Positions 11,631 to 23,324 of a stretch of 62,000 nucleotides of DNA are shown here, piece by piece. The notes under the pieces are model-generated. The model searched no databases. It saw only the letters and a program-made list of their open reading frames with translations, and was not told where the DNA came from. Within the stretch, counting starts at the first letter, position 1; each line of letters opens with the position of its first letter. The stretch comes from Adiantum capillus-veneris. Taxonomy: Eukaryota; Streptophyta; Polypodiopsida; Polypodiales; Pteridaceae. The DNA lies in the NCBI GenBank assembly GCA_014529385.2, contig CM043955.1, positions 148,383,640 through 148,445,639 of the forward strand, read 5' to 3'. Position numbers and translations under genes: made by a program.

Positions 11631-11693
11631 TACACTTCAAGTAGCAATTGTATAAGATCATGTATTACATAAATTTTGTACAATGTCATCCAC

Positions 11694-14545
11694 TCAGAGT
11701 ATCTTTCTCCACTTGTGATTCACATACACCATTGTCTCTCTCCACCTTTGTTGACTTTCATGAGCTCTGGAGTTGTTGTATGCCGTTGATCTTTTAACTT
11801 TTTGTTGTTGTAAATGTCTGATGGCTTGTGCTATTGCTGAATTTGCCAAGACTTCTTTTGCCTGCATTCGATGAATGATTCTACGATAGAACCATTCAAA
11901 TAGTTCTCTCAAACTGTTAGCCTTGATTCGAGAGCCACCATGTCATGTGTGCCTGAAATAAGCATTTCTCGCCATGTAATGAGACTTTTCCATCCCTTGG
12001 GTATTCCATATTGCCGGGTTCCCATACTTTTGTATAAAATATGGTAAATGATTGAATATGATGTGCTGGATATGAAAACAGATTAGTTAGAATGTTTTAC
12101 ACTCACATATTTGCACATAAGAGAGAATGAAATACACGATAATACCATGTAGTGAGTAATCTGGGTGTCTGTCCATGCTGTCTTGAATGATTTTTTCAGA
12201 AGGTTGAGATTCTCCTTGAACTTGTTCATATCACCTTGTGACCAGTCATCTTTGTCGCACATCAAAAATAGGATGTCTATTGATCGCCAAACCTCAGCCT
12301 TCGCGTTACGAGTAGTTGGTTCTTGGTCTTTGACTGCAATATGTAGCTTTTTTCCAACTCTGATACTCTACCTTGCTAACATAAGATGTGTTATATATTT
12401 TTCCATGTTTTGTTAGCTTCGGATCTCTTGTACCTTGGGGTTTAGATAAAAACCTCCGTGCCTTCACCCCACCGGTGGATGGTTTGCATGGGACATCCTT
12501 CTCAGTAGTTGATCTCTTTTCATCCCGCTGGATTTTCACATTGCCACCATGAAGCCCCATATCCGACAGTACCATTTCTAAGCACTGCAGGGCTACTTGT
12601 CGTTCTGCCGAGTTCTTAATCTTCCAAGCAAACCCGATATATAAGTAGACGAATTTCTCCACAATTCTACAAAGGGCATGCATTGTACAAATGTGGACAT
12701 TCACAAGTGGTATTTTCAAAACCGGTCGAAAAGCAGGATCCTCAATGTGACGTGTTGGAGCTTTTCGCCACCACTTTGGGTCCATGACCTTTGAAGGCTC
12801 CATGCAGAACAAACACGGTGACTTTGCCATTGCACCCATTCCACAATTATACATGCACTTTAATGTTTTGAGGTCACCTGCAAGATGCCACTGAACTTGA
12901 AAGTCTCCCCTTCCATCTAGACGTAGTACCTCTCCCTGATTAGTCTGTCGATCAATCACCTTCGGAATATTATTTTGATGGAACACCCAATATAGAATCT
13001 CATGATCTTCTTTCTTTACCTGCAACACAAAATAAATGAGACTTAAGTAGATGTGAACATTTGAGCTTACCTGAGAATCTCGCTTACCTCAAAGGCACCA
13101 AGCCACCATATATTAGATTCTGATTGAACACTAAAATATAAAGGATCATCACTGGGACACTTTGAGAGGGCTCTATTCATTAAAGTAATAGTAGCACGCT
13201 CTAGCTTTTTCTCTTTAACAAGCTTACACTCATCCAATTTTAACACAAAATGTAATACCCCTCGTGACTCTTCAAATGTGATGTTGTAAAACTCCACCAT
13301 TCTCTTCTGTAATATCCGCACGTCCATAAAAATATTATTGAACTCATCATATGCCATGTTTGCTCCATGGCCACTGTAAGTTGCTTGAATATGAAAGGGT
13401 TGTCCAAGATAGTCTCCCTGTGCCTCGTTAAGCTGAAGGCTCTCTTTCCAAACACTTGAGGCTGATGGTAGAAGTTTGGATTTTATACCCTTCTTAACAA
13501 AGATGGATGAGACAGACTTTTGGATAGCCGAATATTCTCTTTTGCTTACACCAAGTGAATCAAGTGTGCCTTGTATCTCTTTTGCAGGCACTGAGTTCTC
13601 TGAAATAAAGCGGTCCACTACATTTCGTTGTAGGACCTTAAACTTCTTGTCATGTACTATATCTGCTTCCAGGCTTCTACTTATAAGTGGCTTCAATCTC
13701 TTTCCTATATTGGCTTTGGGGTCAATGTTTTCCTTGTCAGGATAGATTGAATCTCTACATGAAGACAATGCATAAGTAAATAACAGAAAATTTGCTTCAC
13801 TAACACTATTTAGGCACATGAAAACAATGCATAACAAGAAAAAACAAAAAGATTACTTAACTAAGACAATGTAGCCAACCAAGAAGTATCACCTTAATGC
13901 TCGAATTCTTTTCTTGAGATCTCCTGATGCAACCTGTAATGTTTCAAGATTGCGCAATTTCTTCTTTCGGATACGAGCACCCAAGATGGTGTCCTTCATT
14001 TGACAACTTCGAACCTTTCCTTTCAGTTCTTGTACCTCTGTTTTATGTTGCAAAATGGTAACCTGATCTGTAGAATGTAAATGTGAAAGGCGAACAATCT
14101 CACATTGTTGAGCTTGGAGAATGCCCTTGTAAGTTTCAGCTTCTCTTGTAAGAGATTTACAATAACCCATAAGGCCCTTTTCTCCATCACCAGCAAAGGT
14201 CAATAAGCTTGTAGGATTGACAAACGGTGGAGATGCATTAGTCATTGGATTCTTAGGGTAGAGAGAGCCTCTCGTCCAGATATCTATGTGTTTAGCTCCC
14301 TGAGCTCTGAGCGTGTCTATGGAAGCGGGAGGTATATGTGTGTTTGTTTTACTACGCTTAATCAATGGTTGGTACTCATTGTCCAAATCAATGTGAAGGT
14401 GATATTTGGCTCGTTTCTGGGTAACATTTGTGCCATTTGAGGAGTGCGCCATTAGCCAAATGTGCAAGTTTAATGGAAAGTGAATAGCGGCTGCGCCTCT
14501 GTCCCTCCATGTTAGCCTCATTCCCTCCATATTGACGAGGTTCAT
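11694..14545 (-). pseudogene. Gene C: transposase-like five-exon gene, one in-frame stop
   Basis: My model has exons 14545-13893, 13754-13088, 13019-12434, 12333-12146 and 12065-11694. All introns are GT-AG, 68-138 bp, with compatible phases. The total is 2466 nt (821 codons plus stop). Residues 1-217 are basic with a coiled-coil-like end. Residues 218-440 are a charged domain containing KLDECKL (D392). Residues 441-635 hold LAGDLKTL (D489), a CLFC knuckle (C509, C512) and HICTMHAL (CxxH, C551/H554). Residues 699-821 hold QGMEKSHY (E724) and LRELFEWFYRR. The order D-D-CxxH-E is that of eukaryotic cut-and-paste transposases of the hAT/P/Kolobok/KDZ-type groups (established knowledge), but I cannot assign a superfamily. 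The only lesion seen is TGA at 11943-11945 (codon 739), between E724 and the Trp-rich tail. A domesticated or recently dead transposase are both possible. Confidence 0.7.
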
Positions 14546-14770
14546 TCAATGCAACTGAAAAGAGGATTATCTCTCAATCACTACGAACGAATGTTCAGAA
14601 GAGTAAGGAATCTACTTAAAGTACACTTTTTGAACTTTTACTATGAAAGAACCAGCTCTATTATTTGCCATTTTTTCTAGAGAGAGAGTGCAAAAAATAC
14701 ATTTTCTTAGAAGGCCCTCCAAATGACCTCCGAAATTCCCTAATGCCTCTATGATACCCTATTGAACTAA
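14546..14770. other. Upstream region of gene C
   Basis: AT-rich, with a short purine tract AGAGAGAGAGT at about 14681. It may contain the promoter of gene C. I found no terminal inverted repeat here that matches the region left of gene A. Confidence 0.35.
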
Positions 14771-15900
14771 ATAGCACCTATGGAAAAGTGCTATATAGCG
14801 CCTTATTGGACATGGATGCTAAGTATAATTTGCTATCATATGGAGTGTGGTGTAAGTTATTAGGAAAGCCATCTTTATGTGAGAGTATTATCCAAGTCAA
14901 GGGTCTCAACAAGAAAAAAACCACAGTTTTTGGAATCTGGCACATTTCTGTCAGTATTATGACAACGGGGTTGTAGCTCAAGACTTTTTGGTCATGCTTG
15001 CTGGAACTATGGAGGGTAATATAAACATAGGACGCACGTGGATGATAGACACCAAATGCACTATTGATTGGGGCACTGGGGGTGTCACAATGTAGAAACC
15101 AACTCTTAGCCCTGCTACTCAAGCATAGTCCCTGAGATACTATCTCTTAAGAAAATAAAACCCAGAACATTGCATGTCCAGGAGGTTGAACCTTATGTCC
15201 CTAGAGCCAACTCTCTAGAGCTTCAACTTTTGTAGTTGAAACAAATATTGAGACACACAAGATGCATCCTAATATAGCAAATAAAACATACAAGTGGGTC
15301 CCTAAAGCTTCTTTAGCGACCATTGCTAGTGCTAAAAAATAGGAGCCTGATAAGAGACGTCCCACTCGCCCCAAGAAATGTAAAGAAACATCGCGTTGGA
15401 TTCCTAAAAAACTATTGGGAGCCCAAGGCTACTATGAAGGAAATGATCACATCTGGGTGCCTAAACGTAAAATGAGCTCTTACCTATCACCTGTCCCATG
15501 TGAGACCAATCTTGTAGCTCCCAAATAAATTGAAGATCGCAGAAAGGAAAAAATCACGGAATACCACATGCCCGCTCCTAAGCTAGTTTGGGTACCGAAG
15601 AAAGAACGATTTGTTCCAGCTAGCTCAAGAACATGGATGTCAAATGAAGCTTCTTGCTCTTCATGTAGTTTGTATACGGAAATAGAAGCTTTGACACAAC
15701 CTCCACCTGCCATTGTACATATCCATACAAACAAGAAAGAGTTTGTACCTCCCGTTGTAAGTTCACCACCTACAACAACGTTGCCAATAAAATCATGGGA
15801 GAGTACCTTACCACCCTTGGGACTAGATGAAATGCCTAGGGAGGTCGAAAATTATTGGTCAAAGTCTTCGCCCAAGACAACTTAGAACAATTGGTTTCAA
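14771..15900 (+). pseudogene. Fossil of a second W-x-P-K LTR element
   Basis: Frame fragments give a retropepsin-like segment (ALLDMDAKYNLLSYGVWCKL, 14803-14862), a stop-ridden stretch, then recurring Trp motifs: KWVPKA, RWIPKK, HIWVPK and VWVPKK. The last open part, 15568-15885, is Pro/Ser-rich (KEFVPPVVSSPPTT). Order and wording match the element at 4440-6135, so these are two members of one element family. Several stops (for example in the stretch 14975-15420) show it is dead. No Gag precedes it; the left part was lost or replaced by the gene C block. Confidence 0.6.
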
Positions 15901-15940
15901 AAAGTGACGACATCAATACAAAAGGTATGTTCTACCCAAG

Positions 15941-16190
15941 GAAGGGGGGAGCGTTTCTGACATTCATCATTCACACTCACTCCCCTCTTAACCTTCCTCC
16001 CTGACCTCTCAATCTCCAATCTTAGGGAATGTATATATAGAGCCTTATACTCACAAAAAACAAAAATAAAGAAGTAGAAGAGCAAGAGCCACCATACAAA
16101 AATCTGGAAACCTACGAGCTCTAGTACATGACCCAAAATCATAAAAACACATTATGCACAAGGACACGACCTTTTGACACAACTGTTATA
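15941..16190 (+). repeat. Polypurine tract and start of a 3' LTR
   Basis: GAAGGGGGGA at 15941-15950 is the same tract as at 7351-7360. A TG start follows at 15958 (TGACATTCATC). A TATA-like GTATATATAG is at 16031-16040. This is the 3' end of the fossil element 14771-15900. The right end of the LTR is not resolved. Confidence 0.5.
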
Positions 16191-16194
16191 ATAT

Positions 16195-16656
16195 TTGCAC
16201 TCTAACCATCATCTATCTGTGTGTATAGATATTGCTAGATCGCTAGAGTCATCCACTCCCACCTTGGATGAGAGGTACCCTCTTTACTTTTCACAAGTGT
16301 TTCACATGGTCTTTTCGGTGCTTGCCTGTGAATGGGATTTGGTAGGTACGATAGTATGTGAGACAAATTTCAAGGAGTTAGAATGGCCGATATGTCTCTT
16401 GACCACGACTGATCCATACTTAGTAGAGAGCATCTCTCCCATTGCACAAGCCTACCTTCTTGACCAAGATGACTATAGACGTCTAGTGATGTTCTTAGTA
16501 AACATTTGTGCCTCTAATGATGAGGAAGAGTTACATGATTACATAGATGGCACATATGGTCTCACGGATGATGACTTCATTTTTCTCAACAATGATGAGG
16601 ATAGGGGTTTAGCCTTAGGGTTCCCCCCCAATCTCTACAATATCCTATTCCCTTGA
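16195..16656 (+). CDS. Unidentified acidic ORF
   Basis: A 153-codon open frame with balanced, protein-like composition. Segments include ARSLESSTPTLDERYPLYF and FLVNICASNDEEELHDYIDG, ending ALGFPPNLYNILFP. There is no zinc, membrane or catalytic motif. A CTAGGGGGAG tract follows immediately (16661-16670), resembling a polypurine tract, so the frame may be the C-terminal end of another retroelement product rather than a host gene. The first codon is not a clear ATG, so the 5' end may be an exon or a truncated frame. Confidence 0.4.
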   Translation: MHSNHHLSVCIDIARSLESSTPTLDERYPLYFSQVFHMVFSVLACEWDLVGTIVCETNFKELEWPICLLTTTDPYLVESISPIAQAYLLDQDDYRRLVMFLVNICASNDEEELHDYIDGTYGLTDDDFIFLNNDEDRGLALGFPPNLYNILFP

Positions 16657-16670
16657 CTCTCTAGGGGGAG

Positions 16671-17970
16671 TGCAAATAATTAGGCTAGGGTTCCTTATGT
16701 TGTTTGATTTTGTTCAATAAGGGTTGGTGCCTCTTCCCACTGATGTGCCTCATAGAGGTATTCTTTGTGTTTTCTAGTGTGTCCAGGATGTTAGGACTTT
16801 GACCTTCATGGAGTCTTTCTCTCGTTTACCCTTCGAATCAAGTGTGATCATCAACACGAGCAGGTGTTTCTTGTCCATTAGCATTGCCCCTTATCTTTGT
16901 TTTTGCATCCATGTCTGTCTGGTTTAATTGTGATTGGTAGCACAATATTCCGCACGTTTGCTTAGATTAAACATTAGACTCTATATAATTTTCTGTCATA
17001 ATCCCTTGTCTAGGTTTCAAAATCAAGCAGTCTGACTAAGCTAGTTTGACCAAGTTAGGAGTTATACCATGGGGAATGCCTTCCTAATAATCAATGGTTA
17101 CTTTAGGCTCTTAATCCGATTTAGGCAGCATTGTGTGCAATGTACTAGGGCGTTCTAGTGGGATTAGTCCCTACTGACCTTTAGCTTAAGTGTTATACAG
17201 GGAGTTTACTAGTGTGATGAGCTTGGGGAGGGTAACAATGTTATATGCCCCCCAAAGTTACAAAATTAAAATGCTGAAAATGAACAAACAAAATAATCAA
17301 AAGTGCCACAATGTAAAATCTTAAGCTGAAAAGAAATCCCAGCTTGGCTTGGTACTTCACTCACATGTATCACCTATGGTACTAAAGCCCTAGAGGTTCC
17401 CAACGTGGGTTCTTTTCCTTGAAAAGAAAAAAACCCGAGGCATACAAAATAAGCTCACACACCAAAATTGAATCAATGTGAAAAGACTTTGGGGGGTCAA
17501 AAGAAAAGACCGGCAATGATTTCATGACCGATTCCTTTTATTGTAGCTTAACTACAAGGTCTTCTAGGTATACCCTCTAGTTAGCCCTTGAACATCAAAT
17601 ACTTTGCTCTCGCGATTAAACAACTTAATTGACCAGCAAAAATTGAGAAGCTTCCCCATGGACCTCTATCGCCTCTCGACTGTTAAGCTAGCCACCCAAA
17701 ACTTGTTTAGACCTTTACAACTGTTTATGCGTTTAATTATATTATAGTTTAATGTTTACTGCTGACAAATTGTTTAATATTCAGTTACCAATCAAATTGT
17801 GTGTCTACAACTGCATATGTTTTTTAATTGAATATGAGAATGCAATTACTGTGCCAATTTTGGTTGATTTTGCAATGATTGAACAAGGTTAAGGATATTC
17901 AATCTCGGATGCTCTTCCACCTTCACGAACGAACTTCATCTCAATAGATTCTGAGGATGGAATCTACATC
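16671..17970. other. No gene recognised
   Basis: Intermediate AT-rich DNA without a convincing frame. The last 60 bases (ATAGATTCTGAGGATGG, then ATCTACATCAGGAAGGGGGG) read like the C-terminal end and polypurine tract of another LTR element whose body has decayed. Confidence 0.4.
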
Positions 17971-18022
17971 AGGAAGGGGGGCATGTTAACCGACAACGGT
18001 GACCCTTAACAGGCAGATGGTG

Positions 18023-18313
18023 GAGTCAATACTGGGCGAATAAGAAGCTTGGGGATTGCCCAACGCCCCCTATCGCTTGGTGTTGACCTTGGCGTAACCG
18101 ACAATGGAGACCCTTTTGGTAATGTGATTACAATTCATGCAGAGGAGTCAATAGCGAGCGAATAGGAGGCTTGGGAACTACCCAACGCTCCCTATCGCTT
18201 GGTGTTGACCATGGTGTTAAAGACATTACATGCGACGATCGAGTCAGCACCAAGCAAATAGGAGGCTTGGTGACTGCCCAACGCTCCTTATTGCCTGGTT
18301 CTGACCTTGGTAA
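18023..18313 (+). repeat. Three imperfect tandem repeats in LTR U3
   Basis: Units start at 18023, 18145 and 18241. Each contains GAGTCA, a GCGAATA/GCAAATA word, AGGCTTGG, CCCAACGC and a TTGCTT/CGCTTGGT word followed by TGACC. The spacings (122 and 96 bp) differ because the spacers differ. Tandem repeats at this place often act as enhancers in LTRs (family knowledge). Confidence 0.8.
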
Positions 18314-18603
18314 ATGGACGTCGGCCCAGTAAACATCCATAAATATCCCATTTTTTTGAGTCAGGGATAGGGCTTGTCAATTCTATAAGTTCTTGGGTGA
18401 TCGTCAATGAGAGGTGAACCACATATCTCATTTGATACACTTTGAGAAGCCACAGTGGGACCCATGTGTGAATGGGCCAAACTCTTATAAAAGGTCCATT
18501 TCACCTAAAAATCATCATTCTGAGAGGTGTAAGCTAAGAAGTGCTCTTGCTCCATCTCTGTCTCCTTCTCCTTTGTGTGCTCACAGGTGTGTATGTGTGT
18601 ATG

Positions 18604-18605
<2 letters not shown>

Positions 18606-18689
<84 letters not shown>
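18606..18689. repeat. (GA)n microsatellite
   Basis: About 84 bp of GA dinucleotides with two small interruptions (AAAGAGAGTGAGAG). Confidence 0.95.
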
Positions 18690-18692
<3 letters not shown>

Positions 18693-19091
18693 TCGAGCAT
18701 CAGTGGCAGTGAGGCAGTTGAGCGCGGCATCGACGGCGGCTCCTTCTTCTTTGCAGCACAGGATCCTTCACGATGGAAGCATTGAGCGGTGAGTGACACA
18801 CCATTGTTTCTTTGAGCTTGCTAGGCTCTTCTAGTTGTGTGTTTGCAACCCTTCAAGGCTCACACATGGTGCACAGGCAAGTCCCCAGCATTCGACACGT
18901 ACTACAAAGCGTACAAATGTCCATAAGAACATTGCTTATACCCACCTCTCCCACAACATAAGGTTTCCAATGCATTCGGACTGAGTATGCATTATAGGGC
19001 CACATTGCATGGCCTGCATTAGCACAATGTTTCAAATCATGCACTGCACATACCCCAAGGCAATACACCATGGTCCAGGAGGACTCTGACT

Positions 19092-19864
19092 AGGAGGGGG
19101 GGAGGCATTCTTGATGCGGACCAAACAAGCTTTAAAGTATACAAAGGGCAATGTTTTTTATGATTTTAGGGTGTTTTACGTATGATTGCAAATTGTTTTG
19201 ACAAACCAATGTATATATACCCTTATATATCATGATTCTACATATATGTGAGGCCGAACGCCAAAGATGGGCCTCTGTGTGTGTGTGTGTGTGTGTGTGT
19301 AACAATAACCATTTTTTGGATCAAATATTGGTACAACGGAGTAATCCAACCATAAAAATTACAAGTAAGTGGATATAGAGGAATTGTGGGATGTTTGTGA
19401 TTTACTTTGATTTTGCGGGAATTTTTGGGTTGATTTTGCTATTTTACAATAAAAAATATTCAAAAATACACAAAGTAGGTGAAATGGTGCCGCAATGCAA
19501 AAAAAAAACTATGGCAATTATCAGTGACTACAGGAGAACCCACGATACATTGGAGTGAAATTATGAGAAAGTTTTGAAAAGCGTGTTTTTGCTAATTTCT
19601 GGCCAAAACGTCAAATTGATAGGAAACTGGGCGAAGGGACCCCAAACAACAAAATTTTTGAGCCCAAATCGTGTTTCGCAACAAGATAGCAACACGTGTC
19701 AAATTTCATGGCAAGTAGTTTCGTGACCCCCCGATATAAGGGTTTTATACATCACTTAGAAGCTCATTTCTACTATTTCACTAGTGAGAGCGAGCTCTAG
19801 CCACCTAGAGCGTACAGAGCTTCCGAGAGCCCATACACCATGCACATATTACTGATCCGGATCA
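19092..19864 (+). repeat. Polypurine tract and LTR (19112-19864)
   Basis: AGGAGGGGGGGA at 19092 onward is a polypurine tract. The following 753 bp begin TGATGCGGA and end TCCGGATCA. These ends are near-perfect inverted repeats with the canonical TG...CA, so I call a complete 3' LTR. It contains a (GT)n run at about 19277-19301. No primer-binding site follows and no sister LTR is in the window, so its internal region is lost or truncated. Confidence 0.5.
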
Positions 19865-22800
19865 GCTACGAGAGGTAGGCTCAAGACCTTGAAATTTTTC
19901 TGTTATTAATTAGTTAGGTCATGCACACTAGCCCCACCAACTGCACAAGGCAGGCAGGGTAGGCACCTATAGCACACGATAACTACCTAACCACTAATCG
20001 GGAGTGTACGAGAATTGATAGTGGGTTGACCCTAGGCTAGACAAAGACTCCTATGACCCAAACATCAGATAGGGAAAGCGGGTGAAAGTCGAGCATCTCG
20101 AGCCCCGCATAAGGCCACACAAGACAAGTTATAGGAATGCTTCCATATTTCAAGAATAGGTACTCCTCAATGAGCTCTATAAGTCTATGCAAGTCCCAGG
20201 ATGAGACTACTTAAAGTATGCCAAAAGATTAGTTTTGGCATTGGACCCGCAAAGTGTCACTTGGCTCTCACGACCAAGTGGGGCATCTGTTTTCCACCAA
20301 ACTTCACGAGCGGCTTATCCATGCCATCAACAAGCAAGCCTAATGGTGGGATACCATTAAAAATCATCCGCAGGCTATCAACCTAAGCACCGACGCTTTA
20401 GAGAGACAAATCACCAAACGGATCATCTTTAGAGCCAAGTGCTAACCAAACCACATGGCAAGGTTGTAAAGAATGAGGATGCAAGAGAGCTACACAAGAC
20501 AAGTACAAAGCACATAGAGATGGAAAGCTTCTTCTTCTTCTTACAGAAAAGAGAGTACAAAATGACTTAGTGCTAAAACTGAAAAGTAGCACATATGTAC
20601 ATGCGGTCACTAAGTGTGAACTCGCTAGAAGCGTACTAGGCTGACACTATAAGTGTAGTCCAGTTGTAGAATCACTGGCAGAGATCCTCCGTGTCGGTCA
20701 CCTAACGCGCCAGTGAGTAAATGTCGTAAGCGGCCAAGACCCGTAGTGGATGCCAGCTCAAGATGTAGAGCTCGACATCTCAACAAAGGTGCCTTAGGGT
20801 TATATTTTTTTGAGCATACCCTCATAATCATCATGCTTCAAATAGCCTATGCATCCAGTTTCATGAATTTTGGACCTAGGTAAGACATCCTATGCCCAGA
20901 AATGCAAGGCTGTGACATAGGAAAACAAATGGTTATAGACACCTCAAAAGTGGTCCAAACAAAGTGAAACTTGACTTATACAATGTCCATAGTATATGCA
21001 TGCATGCTCAAAATCCATTGTTTTCAACTTTCATGGAATCCTTAAGCCTTCTTGAGCTTGTGTTTCAATTGTCAAGTCATTTGGATAGCTAAAAGTCAGT
21101 CTGCCCTCCATACTCCAAGAATACGCTAACTTTGGAAATTGAGTGCAACGGGATCTATGGAATCTAGAAAGTCCTCGGGAAAGAAAAAATGGATGTTGTT
21201 GAAGGACTACCTTGATCAAGCAGATCCCTACACCATATCGCCATAGACCTTGAGGCCTCCTACCTCATGGATGGAAGAGGCGATGCTCAATGAACAGGAC
21301 ATCAGGCTATATCAAGGGACATTCAAGGATCTAGAAGTAGAAGTACCAATGATCCCCCAAGAGATGATTGTACAACAATGCATTCAACACCTCTGTGCCC
21401 TAGTCAGGTCAATTACGTCCTTGGATTGACATATTTATGCTGGTTTGAGTTCTCGCTAGACTGCTTCGTCCAATCGCGACGATCCACCAACACTCCATTT
21501 GTGCTTATGTCATCGCAAATAGTCAAAATATTTTCATCTGCAGAGCACTCTCTTATTCACTTCTCTGTATGGACGCCATTCCAAAGACGTGATATGAGCA
21601 TTGGACGCTCCACATGATGGACCATGTCAAGTGGATAACTAATGCCACAATGGGAGATATCCAAAATTGTTGCTTCTTCTATGACTTGTTGATTTGTAGC
21701 AGGTCCATGAAGTTATACTTTAAAAACTTTTGCAGAATACATGGGACCTTTGAAGGTTGGGTGGGTAACAACCACACGCTTGACGTGTGCTAGCTCATCT
21801 AGCTTCACCTAGTTGCGACGCGTGAATATTGAAAATTGTAGTTTTAGGAAAAATATATAATACTGGGGAAGAAGCTAAGAGGCGTCCAATGCAGCAATGT
21901 TAGACGCAACACGATCTGTGCTAGTGCCAATTGATGGATCTTCTACCATACTAGAGGTTCCTTCTTCTATCCTTGCATGCTTTGTTGACCTTTCTAGATT
22001 TTCCTTGCTCTTGGATTCTATATATAATTGTTGCACGAGCTGAATACGTGCAATTATATTTGGCAAGGAGGTAATATCTAGAATCTTCATCTCTTGAAAT
22101 CTCCTCATAATTATTTTCCTAGTAAACTGCTTGACAAGATTTAATAATGATTTTGATGTTATCAGTGATATGTCAAAAGTAGTGGGTGCAAATGCCTTTT
22201 GGAGCTATTCAAATATCAACTGGATTAAAGTCAAAATGATCTTGAAAAAGGGCTTTGTAGAAGCAAGGTTTAGACTATGACAAAGCTCAGACTTTGACGT
22301 GTGGTGAGAGTGTTTCATTATGACCTTGCAGAAGATGATCTTTCAATGAGCTTTAGTGAGCCTAGTGTCTGCCATAGCTGCAAGCTATGAATGCAAACCA
22401 TAAACACTATGATATACCATGATAAATGCCATAATAACTATGAAAGAATGTCAACCATAAACACTATGTATGATGTAGACCATGAACACTAAGAATGATT
22501 GCAAACTATACACTATGCAAGAGAGAGAGAGAGAGAGAGAGAGTAGTGAACATGCCATGAGTGTGAGGAACTCTCATCACAAGAACTAGACCCTGTTATG
22601 TGTGCAAGAGAAATATAGAGAGAACACCCACCTAAAAGGTCGGGTCAAAGTGTGCGTGAACAACCCACCTGAGTGAGGATGTCTCAACACTAGTCCTGGA
22701 TGTTGTAATGTTGATTGATATTTTCTACTAACCTAATCCCTGATAAAGTGTGTGATGTACACTGTACAAATACCGGTGGATAGCTGTAACAATTTCAAAT

Positions 22801-23320
22801 GTAGGTGAACTATCCCATGTATATACATCCAAGACATTACCAAGTCACCTATGAGTACCAATGGTGTCTATGGAATAAATAACACAAGCGATGTCAAAAT
22901 CTAGAACGCAAGGTGGATGTGGAAAGATGCAAAAGCTAAAAGTGACAGTGTACAAATTCAGCCAAAGTCAGATGCTGTTTTTATAAAATACTTTTTCATT
23001 TAAAATGTTTTTTGATCTAAAATATTTTTGATCAAAAACTCTTTTGATTTAAAAAAAGTGAATTTACGAGTATTCTCGTTTTATTCACGATAACACCAAA
23101 TAATTTTGTTTTATATGAATAAATTTTTCTATACGGGCGTATACATGCAACTTAGTAGATTGGTTACTTGAGTACTATTTTGTGATCTCTATAGCAAGGC
23201 AATTGAGTGTCGAGCAGAGATTTTGATCAACTGATCTTAGAGACATAGTCTACTTTTGCGGAAGCTATCTATTTTACAGGTAGTTCTATGTCAATGGTAA
23301 CACAAGAGCCATGGAAGCAT
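19865..23320. other. Long stretch with no recognised gene
   Basis: Only short open frames occur. The frame on the minus strand at 21875-22108 (MKILDITSLPNIIARIQLVQ, then Lys/Glu-rich) is the most protein-like but matches nothing I know. A (GA)n tract lies at 22518-22541. The remainder is AT-rich and probably decayed repeat DNA. Confidence 0.4.
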
Positions 23321-23324
23321 GAAA

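Larger units (their letters stand above)
17971..18850 (+). repeat. Polypurine tract and LTR with repeated U3
   Basis: AGGAAGGGGGG at 17971-17981 is a polypurine tract. The LTR begins TGTTAACCGACAACGG at 17984. It has three imperfect tandem units in the upstream part (18023-18313), a TATA box TATAAAA at 18486-18492, and a long (GA)n run at 18606-18689 in the transcribed part. The right end near 18850 is an estimate. Confidence 0.5.

Noticed and set aside
8483-14800. Terminal inverted repeats around the A/B/C block
   Set aside because: I compared 7900-8480 with 14550-14800 by eye and saw no convincing inverted match, so no transposon boundary is claimed.
18541-18799. Arg-Glu repeat and Leu-Ser repeat frames on both strands
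   Set aside because: They are translations of the (GA)n microsatellite in an LTR.
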